From assembly GCA_905236315.1 (NCBI GenBank), contig CAJOPO010000228.1, positions 1 through 5,081 of the forward strand: a DNA stretch of 5,081 nt. Direction: 5' to 3'. The stretch comes from an uncultured Treponema sp. (lineage in GTDB: Bacteria; Spirochaetota; Spirochaetia; Treponematales; Treponemataceae). Below, piece by piece: positions 1 to 5,081 of this stretch. Below the pieces are notes generated by a model. It was not told the origin of the DNA, made no database searches, and saw only the letters and a program-made list of their open reading frames with translations. The position numbers and the translations under genes were made by a program. Every line of letters begins with the position of its first letter. Positions within the stretch are counted from its first letter, which is position 1.

Positions 1-162
1 ACTTTCAACCGTCATTTTGAGCAATAGGCGTTGCCAGCGAAAAATCTGTGAATCTCACAGATTTTCGCTAAGATTCGATAGATTCTTTCACAATGCAACG
101 CCTGCTAGCATTGTGTGTTCAGAATGACACGTTTAACATAGCATACATTTCGTAACACGTCC
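1..162. repeat. Structured palindromic dispersed repeat, copy 1 (left end probably cut by the window)
   Basis: This non-coding element is a nested imperfect palindrome. An outer stem pairs 11-20 with 119-128 (9 Watson-Crick pairs and one G/T pair). A perfect 9-bp stem pairs 26-34 with 95-103. An inner hairpin pairs 36-51 with 55-69, with one bulged A and a 3-base loop. A competing local hairpin pairs 89-96 with 108-115. Positions 1-60 recur at 5022-5081 with one difference. Positions 139-162 match, in inverted orientation, the left arm of the second copy at 4996-5019, so the element seems to have long terminal inverted arms and its right edge lies near 162. It encodes no protein. It resembles the short dispersed repeats that begin GTCATT and end AATGAC in many bacterial genomes, of MITE or REP type. 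It lies just downstream of the last gene and could also affect the 3' end of its transcript, but no T-tract marks a classical terminator. Confidence 0.8.
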
Positions 163-210
163 GTAAAAAGTTTTAGCAGTAAAAATATTTTCCATAGCAA
201 GCACTCCGCT

Positions 211-1746
211 CTATTGCACCACCTTAAAAAGCCATATACTTTGAAAGTTTCTACCGTTTTTAGAAACATAGATAGGGAACTCTTTTATGCCACTAGGAAT
301 TGTATATTCCATTTCAAAGCGATTTGTCTTTGTGTTCTTTTTAGTGGGGACTGCAAGAGCGTCATCTTCCACTATAGCAATGCTAGAAAAGTCTTTGCTT
401 TCTATTACAAACTTATATGTTTCACCCACCTTTAACTCTCCCTGTAATGGAGAAAGGAGGTGAGTATTTGTGCTTTCTGTATAAGTAGTATAGGAAAAGG
501 GGTAACGCTGAGTCTTTGCGCCATAGCCTGCATAATCGTCAGCATTTTTTATCTCCACGCTTAATACTTCTTCAAAAGATACACCCTCTGTATTAATTAA
601 CTTTAAGATTTTTGAAACAGCATTATTGCGTGCTGTATCAAACAAATCTTCTTTAAAATAATAGCGATTGTTTTCTTTTACCTTATAAAATGAAGATTCA
701 AAAAAGTTATATTCATCCTGTGTTATCTTCTTTTTATTTAGTAGGTCTTTTACATTGGGAAGAATCTTTTTTTCAAAGTCTTTTACAGGATAAAAGTCAG
801 GATTATATGGACTTGACTTTTTACAAGCTAAAATTCGCCCCTTATAATCGCATGCAGACGGAATATCATATTCTGCAGTATACTTTGTTCCAACCTTATC
901 ATCCCATGTAGAATTAGGAACTATAGTAGCAGTTCCGTCAGCAAGTTTTATAAGGTCGCTTAAAACAAGCACATCAGAATTAGAAACGGTAAAAGTAAAC
1001 TGAGTTGCACCAGAAATACTATTTGTATAAGAGGGAGCTTTCTTTGTTAATGAAAATCCATATTCAAAGAATTTACCTGGAATATATGGTTCTTCTACGA
1101 ATTTTTCAGGAGTGCGTCTTTCTTTTTCACCAAGATATTGATATATCTCATTCATTGGAAGATGTGAATATATAAACTGCTGTGGTGTGCGGTAAAGCCA
1201 CTGTGTAGAATAATGTTTTACAAAGTGTTCCCAGTCGCAATAGCCTGCATCCCAAGTTACGTCTATAAGCTGCCACTTTTTGCCTAGCTGAACAGCATTC
1301 CATGAATGGTCAGGATTTTCTTTTATATAGCCTTCATAACCAAAACCTTTAGACCAGCCATCTATTCTAATGCACTCTATATTTGCAAGGCGACACATTT
1401 CTTTCATTAAGTTTGCATAGCCTGTACAGACAGCCTTCTTTTTTACAAGAACAGTTTTGTAATCTTGATCGCCCGCTTCCCCTCTAAACACATCTGTATT
1501 ATAAGCAATGTTATCACAAATCCAGTCGTGGATAGCCTTTACTTTATCAGAAACATTAGAGCCTGTAGCTATAGCTTTTACAACATCAGGCAGATATACA
1601 TCAGGATATATAAAGACCTGCTCTTGAACTTCTTGCGGTACCTTTCTAACCTTTGCGTCCATTGTTGCCGCAAAACAGATATTTGCGCTTATAGCGATAA
1701 ATGCTAATACACAGAATAGATTTTTGTGTAAAGTATTTGTTTTCAT
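211..1746 (-). CDS. Exported transglutaminase-like protein with two beta-rich C-terminal repeats
   Basis: This 511-residue protein has a signal peptide at about residues 1-26: a basic N-terminus, a hydrophobic core, and a likely signal peptidase I site after ICFA. There is no lipobox, so it should be periplasmic or secreted. Residues about 65-195 form a transglutaminase-like (papain-fold) domain with a complete apparent triad: Cys107 in AVCTGYAN, His147 in DHSWNAV and Asp162 in LIDVTWDAG. The following stretch, TPQQFIYSHLP, resembles the segment after the core in kyphoscoliosis-peptidase-type members. Two related beta-rich stretches follow (about 228-308 and 415-511), separated by a charged helical insert (about 320-400). 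Family members may be proteases, peptidases or crosslinking enzymes, so the substrate is unknown. The ATG at 1746 is chosen because GGTGGAG lies 6 bases upstream; an in-frame GTG at 1758 falls within that site. It is the last gene of the minus-strand series, 102 bases after the GH5 stop. The domain call is firm; the activity is inferred. Confidence 0.9.
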   Translation of the reverse strand: MKTNTLHKNLFCVLAFIAISANICFAATMDAKVRKVPQEVQEQVFIYPDVYLPDVVKAIATGSNVSDKVKAIHDWICDNIAYNTDVFRGEAGDQDYKTVLVKKKAVCTGYANLMKEMCRLANIECIRIDGWSKGFGYEGYIKENPDHSWNAVQLGKKWQLIDVTWDAGYCDWEHFVKHYSTQWLYRTPQQFIYSHLPMNEIYQYLGEKERRTPEKFVEEPYIPGKFFEYGFSLTKKAPSYTNSISGATQFTFTVSNSDVLVLSDLIKLADGTATIVPNSTWDDKVGTKYTAEYDIPSACDYKGRILACKKSSPYNPDFYPVKDFEKKILPNVKDLLNKKKITQDEYNFFESSFYKVKENNRYYFKEDLFDTARNNAVSKILKLINTEGVSFEEVLSVEIKNADDYAGYGAKTQRYPFSYTTYTESTNTHLLSPLQGELKVGETYKFVIESKDFSSIAIVEDDALAVPTKKNTKTNRFEMEYTIPSGIKEFPIYVSKNGRNFQSIWLFKVVQ

Positions 1747-1752
1747 GTTATT

Positions 1753-1760
1753 CTCCACCT
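1753..1760 (-). promoter_or_regulatory. Ribosome binding site that fixes the start of the transglutaminase-like gene
   Basis: On the minus strand the site reads AGGTGGAG, followed by 6 bases (AATAAC) and the ATG at 1746. A longer reading frame opens with GTG at 1758, but that codon lies inside this site. The downstream ATG also gives a normal signal peptide start (MKTNTLHKN), so it is the preferred start. Confidence 0.75.
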
Positions 1761-1813
1761 ATTTATGATTGACTGCCCCAAAATCTAGGCAGCCTAAATA
1801 TTTCCCTACAATA

Positions 1814-1848
1814 CTAAGTTCTAAACTCTAACTTCTAAGCTCTAAAGC
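1814..1848. repeat. Period-7 array, five units of CTAANNN
   Basis: CTAA occurs at 1814, 1821, 1828, 1835 and 1842 on the plus strand, exactly every 7 bases, with variable three-base spacers. The array abuts the GH5 stop codon (1849-1851) and occupies the far half of the gap before the transglutaminase-like gene. On the coding (minus) strand it reads as NNNTTAG units. A similar array in opposite orientation lies at 4952-4976, and the 12-mer TTTAGAGCTTAG is shared between them (minus strand of 1835-1846, plus strand of 4951-4962). No function is known to me. The rest of the gap holds a short palindrome, TAGGC-A-GCCTA at 1786-1796, with no T-tract. Confidence 0.75.
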
Positions 1849-3768
1849 CTACTTAGTCAAAGTCTTAAAATGATTATAAACTAACATTCCTGATTCACTA
1901 AGGTCTGTAAGAGCCCAAGCACTTGTCTTACTACAACTATTTTTTATTGCACTTGCAGTTTCATTCTTATTGCACAAACTCCAATTCATATGACTTATGT
2001 TATATTTAGAAAGAAGAGAAAACCACATTTGTGTCTGATAATTGTTAAAGCCACCGTTACCACTTGCATCACAAGTTCCAAATTCTGTTATGAATATAGG
2101 TAATCCTGAACTTATAGCATTTTCTACACGACTTCTCATATCATCTCTGTGAGTGTCTGCATAAAAATGAAATGTATACATAACATTTGCATAAGAGCTT
2201 ATAGGATTAGAAGCTGCTTCATCAATGTCTTGAGACCAAGTATTAGTGCCCACTATAACAATGGCATTAGAATCATTTGCCCTTATTACAGGAATAACTT
2301 CTTCTGCATAAGGTTTTATCTCTGTAGACCACTCTGCTCCTACAGGTTCATTGCAAATTTCATAAAGAATGTTATCGTATTTAGCATAGACTTTAGATAC
2401 TTCAGAAAAAAAAGCCTTTGCCTCTGTTTTATATCGATTAGGAGTATCGTTTAGTATGTGCCAGTCTACAATTACATACATTCCAAGCGATGTAGCATAG
2501 TCAATGCCGTTATAAACAGTTTTTTTTAAACTCTCTTTATCTCCGCCATTGCAGTAGCCATTATATTCTCCCGGATACAAGGCAAGGCGCACACAGTTTG
2601 TATTCCATTCATCCCTTAATGACTGAAAAGCAGCCTTATTTACGTATTCACCAAACCAAGAAATGCCGTGCGTAGACATTCCATAAAGCTGATAATTTTT
2701 GCTATTTTTATCTACGAGTTTTGCACCACTCACCTTTAAGGCTCCGTGAGTTGCTGCAGGGGAGCCTTTAGGATAAGAGGGGACAGATTTAGAACTTACG
2801 CTGCTTGTTGCACTAGATGTTGTTTTTGAGGAAGTAGAAGATGTGCTAGAAACACCACTTAAAACTACCTTTGTAATGGATATTCCATAACCTTGCAAGG
2901 TAAGTCCCTTTGAACTTAATCTTTCTGCTTCTTCTTCTGTAAGTGTATAAGAGATTGTAGTTCCTACGTAAGTGGGGGTAATAGTATCTCCACTTAGAAC
3001 ACCTCCAGAAATCTTGCCAGAAGAAATAGGCTGCCATTCACCATCATACAGTTTCAAACTGATATATGCAGGGGAAGGAACTACAGTAGAAGCTGCAGTT
3101 GTAATTTTTACTACAGTTCCACTTTTTACGTTTGCCATTTTAGAAGCATTTACAGAAAAATTAGACCAAGTGCCTAAATCATTATTACCTGCAAAAACTG
3201 TTGTTTCTGTAACCTTTGGCGTAGTAGAAGTTGTAGAAGAGCTACCTGTAGAATATAAGGTTATCTTTTTTATTACATAGCCGTAGCCGTGCATAACAAG
3301 GCCAGACTCTTTTAAGTTTGTAGCATCTGTAGCAGTTACAGTGTATGTAATTGTGCCACTGTCTTGTGAGGGCGTTATCTCTCCATTATTTATAGTTGCG
3401 TTTGTAATGCTTCCTAAAGCAAGTATATCCCAACTAGCAGTTTTTGCATACATCTTGATAGTGTGATAAGAATCTGCGGTATTATAACCATCTATTACAA
3501 TGCGACTTCCGTATACAAAGTTACTAAAGTAAGACGCGGGAAACTCTATATTATCTGACCAAGAAAGTTCAGTTTCTTCATTAAGGATTACAGTTCCTTG
3601 ATTCTTTGAACTAGTGCCTCCAGAGGAAGATGAACCATATTCATAATCATCTCCAGAAAGCATGGCTTGTAATAATAGTAAACAAGACGTGCTAGTTAAA
3701 GCAAAAATTAATATAAAGGCTATAAATAATACTTTTTTTATGGGTGTAAAATGTACTCTGCCGTGCAT
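1849..3768 (-). CDS. Lipoprotein endo-beta-1,4-glucanase, GH5 (subfamily 2-like), with tandem N-terminal accessory modules
   Basis: This 639-residue protein should hydrolyse internal beta-1,4 bonds of cellulose or related glucans (EC 3.2.1.4 type). Residues 1-29 look like a lipoprotein signal: basic start, hydrophobic 13-24, then TSTSC with Cys29. The lipobox is loose, as is common in spirochaetes. Ser/Thr-rich linkers at about 45-57, 173-188 and 306-336 separate two homologous beta-rich modules (about 59-172 and 189-305), each ending in a GL...GYG...K motif; these are probably carbohydrate-binding. The catalytic domain spans about 338-639. It shows GMSTHG (364-369), Arg394, DWH (435-437), acid/base Glu474 in YEICNEP, HFY (534-536), nucleophile Glu562 in ITEFGT, and NWS (595-597). 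All expected GH5 active-site residues are present. The wording of these motifs (STHG..WFGEYVN, IKPYAEEVIPVIR, VGTNTWSQD) closely follows GH5_2 endoglucanases. The start is supported by AAGGAG 7 bases upstream. The NUDIX gene ends 43 bases before it. Family and catalysis are well supported; the binding role of the modules is inferred. Confidence 0.97.
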   Translation of the reverse strand: MHGRVHFTPIKKVLFIAFILIFALTSTSCLLLLQAMLSGDDYEYGSSSSGGTSSKNQGTVILNEETELSWSDNIEFPASYFSNFVYGSRIVIDGYNTADSYHTIKMYAKTASWDILALGSITNATINNGEITPSQDSGTITYTVTATDATNLKESGLVMHGYGYVIKKITLYSTGSSSTTSTTPKVTETTVFAGNNDLGTWSNFSVNASKMANVKSGTVVKITTAASTVVPSPAYISLKLYDGEWQPISSGKISGGVLSGDTITPTYVGTTISYTLTEEEAERLSSKGLTLQGYGISITKVVLSGVSSTSSTSSKTTSSATSSVSSKSVPSYPKGSPAATHGALKVSGAKLVDKNSKNYQLYGMSTHGISWFGEYVNKAAFQSLRDEWNTNCVRLALYPGEYNGYCNGGDKESLKKTVYNGIDYATSLGMYVIVDWHILNDTPNRYKTEAKAFFSEVSKVYAKYDNILYEICNEPVGAEWSTEIKPYAEEVIPVIRANDSNAIVIVGTNTWSQDIDEAASNPISSYANVMYTFHFYADTHRDDMRSRVENAISSGLPIFITEFGTCDASGNGGFNNYQTQMWFSLLSKYNISHMNWSLCNKNETASAIKNSCSKTSAWALTDLSESGMLVYNHFKTLTK

Positions 3769-3775
3769 TACTAAT

Positions 3776-3781
3776 CTCCTT
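3776..3781 (-). promoter_or_regulatory. Strong Shine-Dalgarno of the GH5 gene
   Basis: AAGGAG on the minus strand lies 7 bases upstream of the ATG at 3768. It is the best ribosome binding site in the window and settles the GH5 start, so the residues before the hydrophobic core (MHGRVHFTPIKK) belong to the signal peptide. Confidence 0.8.
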
Positions 3782-3788
3782 TTGTTCT

Positions 3789-3817
3789 AGTATAAAAGTT
3801 TTTTGCCTGTGCTACAA
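3789..3817 (-). promoter_or_regulatory. Candidate sigma-70-type promoter for the GH5 gene
   Basis: On the minus strand, TTGTAG (3817-3812) and TATACT (3794-3789) are separated by exactly 17 bases. The -10 matches consensus at 5 of 6 positions; the -35 matches only 3 of 6. The -35 overlaps the NUDIX stop codon. Transcription would start near 3782, giving a very short leader that begins at the Shine-Dalgarno. This would let the cellulase be expressed apart from the upstream gene pair. The call rests on motif spacing alone. Confidence 0.35.
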
Positions 3818-4288
3818 GACTATTCTTTTTCCATTTAAAACAACATCTTCTAATTTATCATTTTTATAAACTAACTTTAAGGAGAAAAATGGCTCGTTAC
3901 TTCTTAATAAGTCTAAGAAAACCCTATCGCCTTCCCATAAAGATAAATCAAATATTTTATCCTTAGTAATCCATTCAAGTTCACCTTCTGTGCAGCGTGT
4001 AAGAGAGCCTTCAAAACTGTCACTTGTATATAAACACATATATTCTGCAGGATTTGAGTCATATACAAAGGTGATTATTCCTCTAAAGGAATAATTAAGC
4101 AGCGTAAGGCCTGTTTCTTCTTTTACCTCTCGCAAAAGGCAATCTTCAGGACTTTCTCCTTCTTCAAAATGCCCGCCAACTCCAATCCACTTACCATGAT
4201 TTTGGTCGTTCTTTTTGGTTGTTCTATGTAGCATAAGATAGGAGTTATCTTTTTCTATATAACATATAGTTGTAAGTTGACTTTTCAT
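3812..4288 (-). CDS. NUDIX hydrolase, MutT/MTH1-like (probable 8-oxo-dGTP or related nucleotide diphosphatase)
   Basis: This 158-residue cytosolic protein has a complete NUDIX box at residues 39-61: G39, five residues, E45, seven residues, then REVKEETGL (53-61). It therefore carries the metal-binding glutamates needed to cleave a nucleoside diphosphate linked to another moiety. The flanking pattern, LMLHRTTKKNDQNHGKWIGVGGHFEEGES, matches the MTH1-like branch that hydrolyses oxidised purine nucleoside triphosphates. The C-terminal PFFSLKLVY segment is typical of gut Firmicutes members. Length is normal for a single-domain NUDIX enzyme. The start lies 6 bases after the radical SAM stop. The best purine-rich site, AAGGGAG (4310-4304), is 15 bases from the ATG and inside the upstream gene, so translation may depend on coupling. 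The family is certain; the exact substrate is not, because NUDIX specificity is hard to read from sequence. Confidence 0.95.
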   Translation of the reverse strand: MKSQLTTICYIEKDNSYLMLHRTTKKNDQNHGKWIGVGGHFEEGESPEDCLLREVKEETGLTLLNYSFRGIITFVYDSNPAEYMCLYTSDSFEGSLTRCTEGELEWITKDKIFDLSLWEGDRVFLDLLRSNEPFFSLKLVYKNDKLEDVVLNGKRIVL

Positions 4289-4294
4289 TGTGTC

Positions 4295-4906
4295 TTAAGC
4301 AAGCTCCCTTATCCTATAACTCACGCCTAAACTTGCACAAAGTTTTGCACATTCCTCTTCATCTTCTTTTGTAATTGTAGTTCTTACAGTAGACATTACT
4401 ACATTTGGAACAAAGTTTTTACATTCTTTAGCAAAGTCTAGCATTGCCTTATATGCACTGCTTCCATATTTTGGGCGAACTCTTTGCTCATATATCGCGG
4501 GGGCAGAAGAATTAAGGCTTATAGAAACCGTATCTATATTCACAAGCAGGGAACATATATCTTTTCCATTAATTAGATTTCCTAATCCGTTAGTATTAAT
4601 CCTAAGCGGAATGTTGTAATTTTCTTTTATAAACGCCGCTGTCTGCAATAATACATCAAGGGCGCAAGTGGGTTCCCCATAGCCACAAAAAACAATTTCA
4701 TTATACAGACTTAAGTTCTGCTTTTGTAGCTCCGTCTTTACCTCTTCAAATGTGGGTTCCCTTTCTAGCCATAGGCTTTCTGTTTCTTCATAAACACAGT
4801 CCCCTTCGTTTCTAATGCAAAATGTGCACGCACAAGGACAGCGATTTGTTAAATTTATGTATAGGTTAGAGCCTACTTTATATAAAATGGTCATTGCTTT
4901 TTTCAT
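4295..4906 (-). CDS. Radical SAM protein, TatD-associated family type
   Basis: This short protein (203 residues from the chosen start) has the radical SAM cluster motif CPCACTFC. With this start, Cys23, Cys27 and Cys30 form CxxxCxxC and should bind a 4Fe-4S cluster that cleaves S-adenosylmethionine. Other supporting motifs are FCGYGEPT (73-80, the GGEP-like SAM-binding motif), RINTNGL (102-108) and SISLN (128-132). The opening NLYINLTNRCPCACTFC, the WLEREP segment (46-51) and the ending YRIREL match the family annotated as TatD-associated radical SAM protein, whose reaction is not known. Length agrees with that family, so the protein is complete though much shorter than most radical SAM enzymes. 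Possible starts are GTG at 4930 and ATG at 4924, 4906 and 4894. I chose 4906 (a weak AAAG lies upstream); the family pattern MTILY would favour 4894. No TatD gene is in the window. The next gene, a NUDIX hydrolase, begins 6 bases downstream, suggesting co-transcription. Confidence 0.93.
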   Translation of the reverse strand: MKKAMTILYKVGSNLYINLTNRCPCACTFCIRNEGDCVYEETESLWLEREPTFEEVKTELQKQNLSLYNEIVFCGYGEPTCALDVLLQTAAFIKENYNIPLRINTNGLGNLINGKDICSLLVNIDTVSISLNSSAPAIYEQRVRPKYGSSAYKAMLDFAKECKNFVPNVVMSTVRTTITKEDEEECAKLCASLGVSYRIRELA

Positions 4907-4951
4907 AATGTTTGACTTTAGCATATACACGCATTATTGTCGAGGTGGGGT

Positions 4952-4976
4952 TTAGAGCTTAGGATTTAGATGGTAG
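4952..4976. repeat. Second period-7 array, TTAGNNN units upstream of the radical SAM gene
   Basis: TTAG occurs on the plus strand at 4952, 4959 and 4966, with a degenerate GTAG at 4973, again exactly every 7 bases. It lies in the leader region upstream of the radical SAM gene and is inverted relative to the array at 1814-1848. It shares the 12-mer TTTAGAGCTTAG with the minus strand of that array. Only three clean units are present, so chance is a weaker but real alternative for this copy. No convincing promoter was recognised between it and the gene. Confidence 0.55.
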
Positions 4977-4995
4977 AAAAATAGAAGGAAAAGCG

Positions 4996-5081
4996 GGATG
5001 TGTTACAAAAAGTATGCTAAAACTTTCAACCGTCATTTTGAGCAATAGGCGTTGCCAGCGAAAAATCTGTGAATCTCGCAG
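4996..5081. repeat. Structured palindromic dispersed repeat, copy 2 (right part cut by the window end)
   Basis: Positions 5022-5081 repeat positions 1-60 in the same orientation with a single difference (G at 5078, A at 57). Its left arm, 4996-5019, is the inverse of 139-162: the 11-mer at 4996-5006 pairs with 152-162 with one mismatch, and GTATGCTA at 5012-5019 pairs exactly with 139-146. This arm shows where the element begins, near 4996. The visible part includes the first half of the outer and middle stems and most of the inner hairpin; the rest lies beyond the window. It contains no coding sequence. Confidence 0.8.

Noticed and set aside
36..69. Inner hairpin of the repeat as the Rho-independent terminator of the gene series
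   Set aside because: The stem is long enough, but no run of T follows it on the minus strand, and it lies about 140 bases past the stop codon. It is better explained as part of the dispersed repeat.
1746..1758. GTG at 1758 as start of the transglutaminase-like protein
   Set aside because: The GTG lies inside the AGGTGGAG ribosome binding site, and the ATG at 1746 has correct spacing and a normal signal peptide.
1786..1796. Palindrome TAGGC-A-GCCTA as a terminator after the GH5 gene
   Set aside because: The stem is 5 bp with a one-base loop and no T-tract follows on the minus strand.
1782..1811. Possible promoter TTGTAG - 18 bases - TAGATT upstream of the transglutaminase-like gene (minus strand)
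   Set aside because: Both boxes are weak matches and the -10 lacks the conserved second half, so it is no better than expected in AT-rich sequence.
2149..2454. Plus-strand open frame opposite the GH5 catalytic domain
   Set aside because: It is antisense to the conserved catalytic motifs and its composition (rich in Cys, Ile, Arg) is typical of a shadow frame.
2972..3280. Plus-strand open frame of about 100 codons inside the GH5 gene
   Set aside because: It is antisense to the accessory modules of a well-supported gene, has no ribosome binding site I can see, and its translation has no recognisable domain.
1..5081. CRISPR array or phage defence system
   Set aside because: The long repeats occur only twice, almost 5 kb apart, and the short arrays have 3-base spacers. 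No Cas, nuclease-helicase, toxin or phage gene is present.

Overview
This AT-rich window carries four complete protein-coding genes, all on the minus strand. In transcription order they are a small radical SAM protein (stop at 4295), a NUDIX hydrolase (4288-3812), a large lipoprotein cellulase of family GH5 (3768-1849) and an exported transglutaminase-like protein (1746-211). The likely source is a fibre-degrading gut or rumen bacterium. A Treponema-like spirochaete fits best: the lipoprotein signal has a relaxed lipobox, the cellulase is secreted with duplicated accessory modules, and two small genes resemble gut Firmicutes proteins. This assignment is inference from protein style, since no rRNA or marker gene is present.

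Layout: 1-162 holds most of a structured, imperfectly palindromic repeat. Positions 163-210 are a short spacer with nothing recognised. The transglutaminase-like gene follows (211-1746), then a 102-base gap with a ribosome binding site and a period-7 CTAANNN array, then the GH5 gene, a 43-base gap with a good Shine-Dalgarno and a candidate promoter, the NUDIX gene, a 6-base gap, and the radical SAM gene. Beyond that gene lie a second period-7 array in opposite orientation (4952-4976) and the start of a second copy of the structured repeat (4996 to the window end).

The radical SAM and NUDIX genes are almost contiguous and are probably co-transcribed. They look like cytosolic housekeeping or accessory functions: a TatD-associated type radical SAM protein and a MutT/MTH1-like nucleotide-sanitising hydrolase. 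The GH5 enzyme and the transglutaminase-like protein are both exported and may be expressed separately from the first pair. The cellulase should be membrane-anchored and act on beta-1,4-glucan outside the cytoplasm. The target of the transglutaminase-like protein cannot be read from the sequence.

No CRISPR array, tRNA, rRNA, transposase, phage gene or defence gene was found. The least explained parts are non-coding: the near-identical structured repeats that bracket the gene cluster, with long terminal inverted arms, and the two period-7 arrays.
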